Origin: Cokeromyces recurvatus
Lineage: Eukaryota > Mucoromycota > Mucoromycetes > Mucorales > Mucoraceae
Assembly (NCBI RefSeq): GCF_025118155.1
Contig: NW_026251387.1
Coordinates: forward strand, 1,829,501-1,893,500
Length of the DNA: 64,000 bases
Reading direction: 5' to 3'
This document shows positions 46,533 to 62,138 of the stretch, piece after piece. How positions within the stretch are numbered: position 1 is the first letter of the stretch; every line of letters begins with the position of its first letter. Both the position numbers and the translations under genes were made by a program. The notes below the pieces were generated by a model. The model did not search any database. It was not told where the DNA came from and saw only the letters and a program-made list of their open reading frames with translations.

Positions 46533-47444
46533 TTAAAATTCTTTCTTTTTTTCGTCATAGCTTAAACCTCCAGGTCCTGTACTGACTAACAATAAGAATC
46601 CACCCACGGTACTTAAAGATTGGAAGAAATCATATCTTAAGAAATCACGCTTGTAATAACTGTATTGAACCGACCAAAAGTTATTAACAAAGACATTTAA
46701 AACTGACAAAAAGAGAACCAAGAACATAGCAGACCACTTTGCCTTAAATCCAACAGCAACCATAAGACAAGCAGCAAGGCCACACACAGAGACAAGAATA
46801 CGCATTAAAGACCATTCACCATGGAAAGCAGATCCAATAAAGAGGAAAATCAACAAAATACGTCCGGCAAGTTGTAAATACATACGACGATTTGTTTCTG
46901 ACATCTGAGGTAAAGCTGCAAACATTTGTTTACGTTTAACCATCGTTTCAGATAAAACCATCATTAAACCACCCATTACAGATAAGTTACGTAAAAAGAA
47001 AGACATATCAAAGATTAAACCATAACCAAATGCTTGAGCAACAATGACTCCCATAAGACCATAAACTGCATATGATTGGTATTTCTTTGCGATAATACAA
47101 AATGATGCTATTAACATAGTCTAATAAAATAGAGTACATGTTGAAATAAATAAATATTTTTTTGTTTTCTCTCCCTCCACCTCTCCTTTTAACAAATAAC
47201 TTACCAAAACGTTTAAACCTAAAAAGATATGACTTAAACCAGCAGGAAACCCTCTACTTTGTTCCATAAATGCAAGTTGATCTCTCCATTGAGTAATAAT
47301 ACGCAAAGAATCTTCGAGGAATGTAGCTACAATGAGGAATCTAGACATGGCTGGAATATATGGCTTTAACGGTTGACCCACTCTATCAACTATATCTTCT
47401 GCTTTTCTACTAAAAGCTTCCATTTGCTCTTTCATGTTATCCAT
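46533..47444 (-). CDS. ERV29: SURF4/Erv29-type ER cargo receptor
   Basis: Two exons (47205-47444, 46533-47120) give 275 residues; human SURF4 has 269. It opens with an amphipathic helix (EDIVDRVGQPLKPYIP), then RFLIVATFLEDSLRII and WRDQLAF, the SURF4 signature, followed by six to seven hydrophobic segments. The C terminus ends KKEF, a KKxx dilysine signal for COPI retrieval to the ER. In the family it loads soluble secretory proteins (for example yeast carboxypeptidase Y and alpha-factor) into COPII vesicles, so the vacuolar protease encoded at 56-57 kb is the sort of cargo it carries. Confidence 0.94.
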
Positions 47445-48930
47445 ATAAAAATTTTAGAAAAATAAAATAAAAATGATAAGAACAGTTAAGAGTAGGGATT
47501 TTTTTTTTAAAAAAAAAGGAAAGAAGGGAATAAAAACAAAATATTTATTTTTTTTTTTTTTGGCAAAGGAGAGGAAAAAGCGAGTTTAATGTAATTGTGT
47601 ATACAAACATTTGCTGATTTTCCGAATCGCCATTTTAATATTTGCCAATCATAACTTACCACACAAAACTTCTAATTATCGAATAATTTTTTTTTTTGCA
47701 CCTCTTTAATTACAATTTGCTTATTATGTATAATATTTTCTGAATTTGCGTGATTTTTTTTTTGTTTTTTACATGCAATATATTTTAATTTGAGCAGTCA
47801 AATAGAATTTTGATATCTCTTTCTTCTTCTTTACATCATTTCACCTAATTCGTCATGTCTTCTACCGATATTCCTACTGAGTTTATACACTGTTTTATTC
47901 TTATAAATGAGATCTCTTCTCTGAGTCCTATGAAGGTTGAAGAACAAAATATATATATTTATATGAAACAATAAGCCTAGAACGGCATCGTTAAAAACCA
48001 GGTGTTAATGAGACCTCAATTAGTAAATTACAGGAGCCAGAGATCAAAAGATAAATGGATTTTGATACTTACAAAGCTATTCGTTTTGAATCTAAAAGTA
48101 TAAGGAGGTATTGACAGCCATTGTAGCTAATAAGGTAGAGATTAAAAGAAAATCATCTTTGTTACCTGCAAAGGCTAGAGATCCATATTGTTCTTATTTC
48201 TTCTGCTGAGATACAAGAGCTGCCCGATCTTGTCTTGTTTACGAGGCAAGGAGGGTTATATATTGGCATCTATTGAAAGGACATTACAACACTATGTTCC
48301 ATTATATAAGAATGATGAACAAAAATTACTTTCTCGAATAGGAAAAGAGAAAGCGGATATATCTATATCTATATATATGTATATAGACAGCTAGATAATC
48401 AGCATGCAGACTTTCCACGCAATCTTTATAACAGAAATGTAACAATAGTTCTCTGGGAGGCAAGAGGTATTACTTGTATCTTTCCTAAGATTAAGTCAAT
48501 AATCCTTTCAGCCTTTAAAAAAAAAAAACAATTTACGAAGGCCTGACTGATAAGAAAATGAATTAGACTTGCAATTGTATTTTTATAGATAAAGTTGGAT
48601 AGTTGTCCCTTGAGAATTGATGCAAGTTTTCCAGCCTTTTTAAGACGGTAATAGCTGTTACTTTCCCCCCCCCCCACGCTGCACTTTGGATTTTTAACGG
48701 TGGCCACCATGTCATATGAATATCGATGGTTTCATACAAATCAACTCTAAGCATATATTGATCTTATAAGGAAAATATCATCATAATTATTATATTCCAA
48801 ATTTTAGGAGGAAACGTCTTATGAAAATTTTATTAGTTATCTTTAGAAAAAATAAATTGAATGAACTTCGCGCGAGGACGGCTGTATATAATGCAAAAAA
48901 AAAAAAAAAAATGCTATGCTATTATTAACA
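47445..48930. other. 1.5-kb intergenic region
   Basis: No gene accepted. ATG at 47855 opens a short frame (MSSTDIPTEFIHCFILINE) that stops at about 47970, and short open stretches continue to 48390; these may be remnants of an old coding sequence. A 12-13-nt C run at 48665-48677 is the only long G/C homopolymer in the window. Confidence 0.4.
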
Positions 48931-50117
<1,187 letters not shown>

Positions 50118-50291
50118 AATGCAAAAAAAAAAAGAAAAATAAAGAAAAAAAAAAAAAAAAATAGAAACAAAAACAGAAACAAAAATAAATAAATAAAAAA
50201 AAACTTATATAATATAGGCGGAAAAAAAAAAAGCTAAAAAATGCACAAGCATTAAATTACATAACATATATTTTTTATTCTTTAAAAAAAA

Positions 50292-53200
50292 TTATTTTGA
50301 ATCTTTATCCTTATTTTCTTCTTTTTGAATTGCTTGTTCTTCATCTCCTACAGGGGCCATATGCTTTCTCAAAATATTTTCTTCTTCATTTTTCATCATA
50401 TTTCCAGGCGCATGATTACGACGAATTACTAAATCGGCTTCACCTGTTTCTGAAACTTTTTCAACCGTGACTTTCGCTGTTTCTCCTGTTCTAATACCAC
50501 CATCGATTAATTGACGAGCCAATGGGTTTAGAAGCTTCTTCTGAATAAGACGGTTCAAAGGACGTGCACCATAAGCTGGATCATATCCACGTTCACCTAA
50601 CCATTCGCGTGCCTCTGAATCAACCTCAATTTGAATACGACGGTCTGCTGTTCTCTCTTCTACTTCCTTAAGTCGAACATCGACAATATCCCTTAATGCC
50701 TTCTTAGAAAGTCGATTAAAGATAACCATTTCATCAATACGATTCACAAATTCAGGTGCAAAACTACGACGTACAGCTTCCATCACGCTCTCCTTAGCAC
50801 GTGGGCTCACAGTATCACTATTAGGATCATCATGGACTAAAGCTTCAGCACCCAAATTGGATGTCATGATGATAATCGTATTACGGAAATCAATCTTTCT
50901 ACCTTTTGTATCGGTTAAGATACCATCATCCAAGACTTGTAATAAAATATTAGAGACATCCCGATGAGCCTTTTCCATTTCATCCAACAAGACAACTGCA
51001 TAAGGTCTACGACGAACAGCTTCCGTCAATTCACCACCTTCTTCATGTCCCACATAACCAGGTGGTGAACCAATCAAACGGCTTACACTAAACTTTTCCA
51101 TGTATTCAGACATATCCACACGTACGATGGCACTTTCAGTATCAAATAAGAATTGTGCAATCGTCTTACAAAGTTCCGTCTTGCCAACACCGGTAGGACC
51201 TAAAAATAAGAAGGAAGCAATTGGCCTAGAAGGATTCTGTAGACCAGCACGACTTAAACGTACTGCTTCAGAGACAGCGGTAATAGCCTCTTGCTGTCCT
51301 ACAACACGCTCTGACAAGACATCCTCCATATGCAGTAGCTTTTCTCGTTCTCCCTTCATCAGATTACGTACAGGGATACCTGTCATTTGAGAAACAACGC
51401 GAGCGATATCATTTGATGTCACACGTTCATGAATCAATGACTCTGGGTTATTTTCACTACTGTCATCAGTAGGTAATTGTTTTTCAAGGTTAGGGATAAC
51501 ACCATAACGCAACTCAGAGGCACGTTGGAAGTTGCCAGCACGTTGTGCTGCATCCAACTCTACACGAGACTTTTCAAGATCTTGTTTGATACGCTTAATT
51601 TCTTCCAATTTTTCACGCTCTTGATACCAAACAGCAGAGAGTCGTTTACTTTCTGCTTGTTTTTCTTCTAAATCTTGTTGAAGCTTATTACGTCGTTCAA
51701 CTGACATTACATCCGTTTCCTTTCTAAGTGATTCCAATTCAATTTGGATAGTCATAATTTGACGATCCAGATTTTCAAGAGCCTCAGGTTTACTTTCTTG
51801 TTGAAGTCGAAGTTTCGAACAGGCTTCATCGATAAGATCAATCGCTTTATCAGGTAAGAAACGATCCGTAATATAACGATGAGAATGAATAGCAGCTGCA
51901 ACAATAGCAGTATCTGAAATACGAACACCATGATGAACTTCATAACGTTCCTTGAGGCCACGAAGAATAGAGATAGTATCTTGCACAGTTGGTTCGTCTA
52001 CCATGACTTGTTGGAAACGTCTTGCTAAAGCCGGATCTTGCATTATATATTTGCGATATTCATCAATTGTTGTTGCACCAACACAACGAAGTTGTCCTCT
52101 TGCCAATGCAGGCTATTTATTATTATTATTATTAAAAATAAACGAGACTTTTATGTTATTTTTTATTATTTTAATAAACTCTTCCCTCTTTTTTTTTATT
52201 TTACCTTTAATAGATTGCCAGCATCCATTGCACCTTCTGATTTACCCAACCCAAGTAAAGTATGAATCTCATCAATAAATAGAATAATCTTGCCTTCAGA
52301 TTCAGATACCTCCTTTAATACACCTTTTAGACGATCTTCAAACTCACCACTGTGAAAGAATAAAAGTTAAGAGACATTCGTATATCATTTTTTTTTTATT
52401 TTTTTCATTTCAATTCCTTACCGATATTTAGCACCTGCAACAAGTGCCTATAGATTTAAGCAATATAAATAATATATCTATTTGCTATTACATATAAACA
52501 AAAGAACTTACACCTAAATCTAAAGCAACGACGCGTTTACCCTGAATAGATTCTGGTACTTCATTAGCTACAATACGTTGAGCAAGTCCCTAATATAATT
52601 AAAAATTAAAAAAAGAAAAAAATCATAAATGCCTTGCTGTGATATCTAATAACGAATAAATATATTTTCTTACTTCAGCAATAGCGGTTTTACCAACACT
52701 GTATATAAAATGAAGGACATGTGTGACAGTTAGTATAAAGTTAGTGTATATAAACATGTATTACACATTTTACCCTGCTTCACCAATTAATACTGGATTA
52801 TTTTTTGTACGACGAGCCAAGCTAATTAATAATAATAATACCTTGTTACATTATATACAGTTTTGATAATAATGATATGAGCTTACACTATATAGAATGT
52901 AAATATGACAAACGAAATATTGAATACATATGAATAGTATATTACCTTCAAGAGTTCGTCTAATTTCTTCATCACGTCCTATGACCGGGTCTAGAAAAGA
53001 GAAAAAGGAGAAGTCAGTTTTTTTTTTTATTTTTATTTTGCATGAATTTTACTTACCTAATTTACCCTTTTCTGCCATTGCAGTAAGATCAATGCCCTAT
53101 ATATATATATATTTAAATGATAAGTTTATCAAATAAAAATATCTCGGATTTTCTTTTCTTTACATATTGTTCAAGTGGCTTTTGTTGTTGTTCTTGAGCG

Positions 53201-53512
53201 TTAGGATTTAATCTAAATCCCTGTTGACCTCCACCGCCTTATTATTATTATTATTATTATTAATATTATCAAATATACATATTTACGTTATAATTCAATA
53301 CTACCGTTGTAAAATCGCTTAGCTCCATAATAGAGTCCAGCTTTCCATAATGTTTGATGTTGAGTTACACCAACTAAAATTCGAAGTGAGCTATTATTTG
53401 GTCTTGATGAACGAATTGCTGCATTCGTTGTTATTAATCGTTGATTACTTTCAGTAATCGAATGCAATGAACGTCTTGTATAAAATCTTGGCTTGGATAT
53501 TATTCGCAACAT
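50292..53512 (-). CDS. HSP78: mitochondrial Hsp78 disaggregase (ClpB/Hsp100)
   Basis: My model has 11 exons: 53512-53305, 53237-53164, 53096-53057, 52990-52946, 52887 (one nucleotide), 52821-52774, 52698-52674, 52589-52512, 52447-52422, 52349-52205, 52112-50292, giving 836 residues (yeast Hsp78: 811). A basic presequence precedes a Gly/Gln linker, and the ClpB N-domain is absent, as in Hsp78. First AAA: GEAGVGKTA (Walker A), [11 protein letters not shown] (Walker B). A middle coiled coil (about 390-510) follows, then second [17 protein letters not shown] and [11 protein letters not shown]. It refolds or dissolves aggregates in the matrix with mtHsp70. The tail is Lys/Glu-rich. The 5' half is cut into tiny exons, the 3' half is one long exon. 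Confidence 0.93.
52822..52945 (-). other. predicted single-nucleotide exon (52887) and its two introns
   Basis: Reading the minus strand, exon ...CTTGAAG is followed by GTAATA; then TATATAG|T|GTAAGC at 52887; then TTAATTAG|CTTGGCTCG. Introns are 58 nt (52888-52945) and 65 nt (52822-52886). Only with the lone T does the codon become GTC and the frame continue as [16 protein letters not shown], which matches Hsp78/ClpB. Skipping it shifts frame. Confidence 0.7.
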
Positions 53513-54095
53513 GAACGTGTTTATAAAAAAAACAATATGTATGTATTATATAAAAATAAAAAAAAAATAAAAAAAAAGAGAAGGGAGTCTTTATTGAATT
53601 ATATATGATTTTTAGAAAAGAAGAAGGGTATTGACAGACAGAAGATTTGGACTTCAAAATTTAAACCAATCAGAAATCATTTTAAAACGGAATGGAATTC
53701 AATAATTATGTAAACAGAAAGCATACCTTTTATTTTATTTTTTTATTTTTTATTTTTATTTTCGCCATTAATTTTTTTTAGTAGTGCGTAGCAAAAACTT
53801 GTCGCCGCCATAAGTCATAATCACATTTCCCCACAATTCAATGAACCGTGTTATTGCCCATATTTGAATGGTTACAACGGAGAATGAATTTAATACTGTA
53901 TGATGTGGCTAGCTTCTTTTGTTTATAATGGAATGCCAAGAATAGAAAAGAACTTTGCACTGATATTTCTATTTTTATTTTGACCAATCAACTAGTGTTA
54001 ATAAACCCATTTTACACTTATAATTTCTTTCTTTCTTTCTTTTTTTTTTTTTGCTTTTGCTTTTGCTTTTCTTTATCTTCTTTTTGTTTATTATT
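53513..54095. other. divergent intergenic region (HSP78 and CYSTM promoters)
   Basis: 583 bp, AT-rich, with A/T runs. I did not find a clear heat-shock element array (nGAAn repeats). CTTTCTTTCTTTC and CTTTTGCTTTTG repeats lie just before the CYSTM start. Confidence 0.5.
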
Positions 54096-54440
54096 ATGGA
54101 CAATCAACAGCAAAAAGGATATTATCCCCCACCACAGCAGCCTCCTCAATATTATACACCTCCACCTCAAGCACAAGGTTATTATAATCAACAATCTTAT
54201 GGCGGAGGTCAACAACAGCCTTATTATCAACCACAGCCACAGCCACAAACAATTTATGTTCAACAGCAACCACAACATAAGGATGATAATGGCATGTGTT
54301 TAGGATGGTAAAAAAAAAAAAGTGCAAGTGCATATATAAATATTAAACAAAGAAAAAAAAATGGGATTCATTGTATTATTTATTCAAATTTTAGTTTGGC
54401 TGCAATGTGTTTCTGTTGTGCTTTAGATGCTATATTTTAA
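54096..54440 (+). CDS. CYSTM-type cysteine-rich tail-anchored peptide
   Basis: Two exons (54096-54307, 54395-54440) give 85 residues. The body is Tyr/Pro/Gln-rich (KGYYPPPQQPPQYYTPPP). The second exon completes the C-terminal CYSTM module: MCLGWCLAAMCFCCALDAIF is read as GMCLG-C-LAAMCFCCALDAIF, a short membrane helix with four to five Cys and a terminal acidic residue. Such proteins associate with the plasma membrane, probably as oligomers or via palmitoylation, and are linked to stress tolerance in yeast and plants. The family call rests on the C-terminal motif. Confidence 0.8.
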
Positions 54441-54747
54441 TAATTATAATAACATTTTATCGGTATCTCTTTTTTCTCTCTCTGTGTGTGTGTATGTATG
54501 TATGTGCATGTCTTCTTAACTGCCTACGTACATGCGTATGTATATATATATATATTTATATATCAATATATGAAATGCTTATATATGACAATAAACAAGA
54601 ATCATTTTTATACCTTTATTATTATTTAATTTATGCTATTTATTATATTGAGTGCATGTTGTGAATTTTACTGATTTTATATATCAGTCACACAACCCTT
54701 TTTTTTTTATTTTTTATATTTTTATTGTTATTATTATTACATTATAA
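54441..54747. other. intergenic region
   Basis: 307 bp with TG/TATG microsatellites (54480-54510) and a TATA repeat at 54540-54560. The T/A-rich end is the leader of ABD1. Confidence 0.6.
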
Positions 54748-55901
54748 ATGAAGAGAGGATACGAACAAGAATACGACTCAAATAAAATAGTGAAAAGAAA
54801 TTATGCTGACAATGCTTCTTCTGTCGCTAAACACTATAATGATAGACCTGACATGGGTATCGAAAAAAGAAGGGAATCTCCCATCATTCGTTTACGTAGC
54901 TATAATAACTGGGTCAAAAGTGTTTTAATTCAACGTTATATAAGACCGAATCAAGTAGTTCTCGATCTTGGTTGTGGTAAAGGAGGGGATTTGATTAAAA
55001 TGGCAAAAGCAAGAATTCGACATTTAGTAGCAGCAGGTATTTATGAAGGCATATAGATACACATTGTTTGTGGTTTTAACTTTATCTGTTTTGTTCATTT
55101 TAGATATTGCAGAAGTCTCATTACAGCAGATGAAAGAACGTTATAAAGCATTAAGAGATCGTACTTTTACTGCTGAATTCTATCCAATGGATTGTTATCA
55201 AGTAAATATATAAACACATACATAAACATACACAGATACATAACACTGTATAATAGGAATTACTGGCTCCCAAGTTAAAACCTGAATTACAATTCGATAC
55301 AGTTTCAATGCAATTTTGTCTTCATTATGCATTTGAAACGGAAAAAAAAGCCCGTATTATGCTTAACAATGTATCAAGTAGACTTCGTAAAGGAGGTCAT
55401 TTTATTGGTACAATACCCGATGCTAACTGGATTGTGAAAAGAGTCAGGGAAGAACCTATTGGATCATTTGGATTTGGTAACTCTATTTACAGTATTACCT
55501 TTGATACTATTCAAGATGATGAAAAAAAGATAAAAACTGGATTTACACCTTTTGGTTGTAAATATATGTTTCATTTGGTAGATGCTGTTGATTGCCCTGA
55601 ATATTTAGTTCATTTCCCAACATTTGAAAAGTAATTATATATATAATTGACAACAATCATCATGTTTACATGTGTATATTTATAATTCATATTGTAAATT
55701 AGGTTAGCAAGTGAATATGGTTTACGACTTTTATTCAAAGAAAATTTCCATCACTTTTATCTTTCTTCTTCTAAAAACCCTGAATATTCAAAACTTTTAC
55801 AAAGAATTGGTGTCATTGGAGGTAGATTACCTGAGATGACAAAGGAAGAATGGGAAGGAGCTGGCATTTATTTAGCATTTGCATTTGAGAAAATAAAATA
55901 G
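54748..55901 (+). CDS. ABD1: mRNA cap (guanine-N7) methyltransferase
   Basis: Four exons (54748-55036, 55104-55201, 55257-55630, 55703-55901) give 319 residues. Motifs: VAKHYNDRPDMGIEKRRESP, IIRLRSYNNWVKSVLI, VVLDLGCGKGGDLIKM (SAM-binding motif I), then SMQFCLHYAFETE, GGHFIGTIPDAN and the family C terminus EWEGAGIYLAFAFEK. It methylates the cap guanine on nascent mRNA in the nucleus. It lacks the long N-terminal extension of yeast Abd1. Its stop is only 47 bp from the convergent PEP4 stop. Confidence 0.96.
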
Positions 55902-55948
55902 ATCCTTATTTTCTTTTATTTTTCTTTTATTTATTTTTATTTATTTAT

Positions 55949-57405
<1,457 letters not shown>

Positions 57406-58802
57406 TTTGTGAGAAAATAATGAAAAAAAAAAAAAAGAGAAAGGAAACATCTATACACATATTTATATGTCTGTTGAATTTTTGGACTAATTTTGTGTAC
57501 CTTATTTGTATATGATAGTTTTTAACTTTGAACACATGATTTAGGCGAATAAAGAATACTGTTCTAAATAGTCCCAATTGATAAGGACAAATTTAACCAA
57601 ATGACACTTTTGATGTAATTACGAGACAAAAAAAAAAAAAATGAAATAAATAAATTAATAAAATAAAATAGAAAAGACTTATTCCCACTATTTAGGGAAT
57701 TTAACGAAATATACAAGTTCCTAAATTCAATATTAACAAGCAATGTATGCTTTAAACGAAAGATAGGACTCTTATAAATAAAATAAAATAAACCTAAATA
57801 AAGTATAATGCATATTATGACTGTCAAAAAACTTGTTCTTGTATCATCTCAAGTCCCAAATTAGGGTATATACAATCACAGTCGATTGAATAAAAAAAAA
57901 GGACTGGTTATACGATGAGTACAGAGAATATCTTGTGAACTATTTCAATAAATATCCACCACCGCCCATTAAGAGTCCACTTATGTTGAGAAGAGCAATA
58001 CTGGCTTAGAGCTAAGTAGACATTCTAATTTGTAATATTTGACTTATGAAATGGGTATCCTTAAGATTATTTATCAGCATCAAGGATGATATTTATTTTA
58101 TTTTATTTTATTTTTTATTTTTTTGACATAAGAAGATAGTATATAATATAGATACAAGTCAATTTAATCAAGTTACTATTAAAGTAATGCAGTCAAAGCA
58201 GCAATATCTATTGTAAAACATATCAGTTATCAACAAATAGCTATAATGATCTTTAGATTAGAATAGTATTTATGCTGTAAAATAGGTTCAATCTAATTTG
58301 ATATCATGTAGGGCTAAATACAGCATAATTGAGTTGGACCCAATAATTGCTTTAATCATCTTCGGATAGTTAACTAACCTCATTTTTTATACAATCATCT
58401 TCATCATTTGATAACCCGTTTATGAACATGTTAACATATGGTGTATACTTAAGGAAGTTTTGACTTCTCCAGTGGATTTAAGTCTTTGGACATCATAAAT
58501 CATTTGATATATTTATTGCAAATTTTTTTAACTAAGGGTTGTAGCGAGTGATAGTATATATGTATATATATATTAAATGATCCCCCATAATAAGAAGGTA
58601 CGTGGTAACTGTTTACAAATATATATATATATATATATAGATATATAGCACCATTTATAATATAAAAATACATCAATTTAGTTCAAAAATCCAGTACATA
58701 TAAGCCTCTCTCTCTCTTTTTCTTTTCTTTTTTTCTTTTTTTCCTTTTCTTTTTTTTAATAATAATAATAATAGATATATTAAGTGATATCATTTATAAA
58801 AC
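57406..58802. other. 1.4-kb intergenic region
   Basis: No gene recognised. Contains a TA microsatellite (58618-58640) and a CT/TTTTC low-complexity stretch at 58705-58755 next to the 3' end of the next gene. Confidence 0.5.
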
Positions 58803-60639
58803 TTAATAGTTAATTCGACTATCTCGATAATAACTATGACGGTTACTTCTACCGCTTCGATTGGTATTATTAGGTCGATTAATAATTAATCTGTTATCAC
58901 GGTAAATAGTTCCATTCTTTGCTAAGGCTTGTTCAAGTGCATATTGATTGCTGAATTCAACATAGCAATGAGGCTTAGGGAGCTGAGTAGAAGGATCAAT
59001 AGGGAACTTAACATTTGTTATATTTTCATGACCAAAGTACTCTCGAATATCTTCTTCTGTCATTGTTGTATTTGATAATCCTCCTACATAAGCAGTTAGT
59101 TGATTATTGTTACGCATACTTTGTCTCTTTCGAATATTAGCCGTATTTTCTACTGGTTGTTGTTGTTGTTGTTGTTGTTGAATATTGGTATTTGATTTAT
59201 CAAGAACTGCTGAGGATGAAGATGAAGATGGGGATTGTCTTTGCTGATTATTGTTACGACGGTAAGAAAAGTTTAAGCCATAAGATTTCATTTCAGAAGA
59301 GATGACACCTTGATGAATTTGAAAGACTAAGGAGCCATAAGCAGCATCAGGCAAATTAAAATGCCACATATTCTTGAATGCCAGCTCATCTCTTTCCCAG
59401 TCCTTTTGTTGTTTTATATTAACATGTTCGTTTGCTTGCTCTAATTCTTCGACTGAAGGTGGGACACGATTAACGACATTTAAAGCATGACATAGTAAGG
59501 TATATTGATGATCATCCACTGATTCTTCTACTTGGTCCCTGATAACCTCCCAAAGTTGCATAAATTGTTGCTGAGAATCGATAAGACGATTACGGAAATG
59601 ATCTAGTTCAGGCTGACAAGCAAATTCATTATAAGCAATATTATAACGGAAATGAAGACCACCTGAGATAGTAAAATCAGCTTGTAAGGTTAATGCAAGT
59701 TGAGCAAGAAGTCCTTCACGACCAGGACTAGCATGTGTAACTAAGACTCTTGTCTCTGTAGGGTCATACACGGATTGTGCCAATTCAACTAATTCACCCA
59801 TTTGCAAAGCAGTTGTCCACATTACGCCTAATCCACCTGCAATTGTATCTGTGCCTATATACATTGTATATGTTTACATTTAGTATTTATTTATCTTTCT
59901 CTCTTTTTTTTCTTTTTCTTTTTTCTTTACCTTCCCCATTATCAAATAGTTTATGTTGCACAACAGCACCACCTAACCCAAATAAACGTAAACTGATACC
60001 TTCAATATCTAAAACATGAGTAGATGCTTCATCCAGTATAAAGAGATTATTAATACGATATTCCCCTTGACGAAATTTTTCGAGAATTGCAACATCTTCA
60101 CAGGCGCCCCAAACTGTATAAACGGGGACCTCTAGCTGTCTATGACCTGCTAAAAAATCAGGAAATTGTGATAATAAAGTTTCAGGTGACTGAGCTAATG
60201 TTTCGTAAATAGATTCTGATTGTTGTAATAAGCGAGAACGTGTTTGTGGTGGTATTAATGTGGTATATTGGATCCAATGCTTAAGAGGCCTTTCACCAAT
60301 TCTTTCAAGACTTGATCTATCTATAAAAATAATACATTAGCAAAACACATGTATACAAAAAGGGGGGTTTTTTTTTAAAGAAAAAAAAAAAGAGTAAAAA
60401 TTATTGTTACCATAGAAGCCGAAGTCACCGGTATGAATGATATAGTTCGCGTTAAATTCGCGTGCTAGTCTATTCAATTCAGAAATGTTTCCTAGTATTA
60501 TTCAAAATAATGACATCCATGTTAACATCATCACCATCATCATCATGTTCTTTTCCCCACATCTAATTTTACCTCTAACATCAGCTGTACAAAGGATACG
60601 TTTTCCTTCTATTATATGTAAATTTATATTATTGCTCAT
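58803..60639 (-). CDS. metallophosphoesterase-like (DUF2433-type) protein with C-terminal RRM
   Basis: Four exons (60639-60573, 60491-60411, 60320-59931, 59854-58803) give 529 residues. The N-terminal half looks like a calcineurin-like phosphoesterase: LCTADVRGNISELN (where D-x-H would sit), YIIHTGDFGFYD (GD), a GACED segment in the place of GNHD, and VLVTHASPGREGLL (TH..PG). A polyQ stretch follows, then a C-terminal RRM (LTAYVGGLSNTTMTEEDIRE, and CYVEFSNQYALEQAL) and an Arg/Ser/Tyr-rich tail. Fungal proteins of the DUF2433 kind share this layout. The GNHD-to-GACED and D-x-H-to-D-x-R changes make full phosphatase activity doubtful. The RRM suggests RNA binding. Role unknown. Confidence 0.75.
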
Positions 60640-62088
60640 AATATCTTAGTAAAAGAGAAAATAAAGCTTATTTTACTACTAATAACGAATTAAAGAAAAA
60701 AAAAAAGTGTTGTGATTTCAGGTAAAAAAATTAATTAATGAATTTCAATCTCCCCAAGGATTTGATCTTCTTCTATATTTATATAAGAAATAGAAGATAA
60801 TATAATCCAAGTTTTTACTAGAAGTCCTAGTTATGAATAGACAGAAAAAAATACTTGTTTAGCTAGGAAAATAAAGAATAAAATTATATATAATATGATG
60901 ACACATATATAATATATAAAAAGAACACTGTTGACCCTAACAAAAGAGTGGTAGAATAATAGTTTTTCGCAGTTTAAAATATGCTTGAACTACATACATA
61001 TACTCTTTTTCTTTCCTGCATAATTATTGCGCCGCCATATCAGATTCATTTTTCACGTATTACAATTATTTTTTTTTTTTTTTTTTTTGCATCAGAACTC
61101 TTGGCAAAAAAGTTAGAAAAAGAGAATATGTTGATATTTACAAGATATCAAAGGATAGCTTATTTTACACTATATTGTTCTCTATGAAATCTCTCTCAGT
61201 TTGTTTCCGTATGCTTAATCTATCCTATACAATCCCCTGTATAAGTTCCGGGCAATATATGGTATTAATTTGTCATACCTTTTTTTTTTCTTAAAGAATT
61301 TTTTTTTCTACCTTCAGCCAACATTCTTCAATAGAGAATAAAGAGATATAACTAATAATTACGTTTGGATATGGCTTCTACCACAAATGTTATATGATAA
61401 ACTCTACAGTTACCCATGACAAAAAAAAAAACTTTTTTTGTGATGTCGATGCAAGATATCCAAAAATTTTCGTTCAGCTAACTACAATATCGTCAGTTCT
61501 TGGAAGACAATGTTAATAATCGTCGTTTATATCTTCCAGTCTTATATTTGCTAAACTACCTCGTCTCTCAGATTATAGTTTTGCCTGGACTGTCGGCTAG
61601 TTTAGAGAAAAAAATAGGCAACATTCTCCATGATTTGTATTATTTATTTCATGTCAAAATCCTCTCTTCTATTGGGAATTACTGGTACTAAGCTGCTGTG
61701 AAAACTATAGTTAGTGTATCTTTCTCCTGATTATATCTCTGTCGGGTTCTTTTAATTTCTCTTTTTTCCCTTTTTATCTTGCGCCTATTAAACGGAGTAT
61801 TCTGTCTGGCACAACAAATTTACTTTTACTGAAATGACAGACATTAAGGAAAAGCGCCATATTTAACCATTATTTCTGCGTTGTATAATAAATGTTTATT
61901 GATAACAGTAGTAATAATAACTGCTTATAACAAGCTATATGATGGGCAACATGACTACATGGACTGCTTTATATTATGCATTATAGCTATCTAGTCGTTG
62001 GAAGATAGACTAGCAATTATATAGTTTATAGACAATGAAAATTATTTTTAGCTACATTGTGTTAATAAAAGGATCTCTGCATACTCGA

Positions 62089-62138
<50 letters not shown>

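Noticed and set aside
48665..48677. C run as a functional G-quadruplex or phase-variation site
   Set aside because: It lies in no gene and a lone homopolymer gives no support for function.
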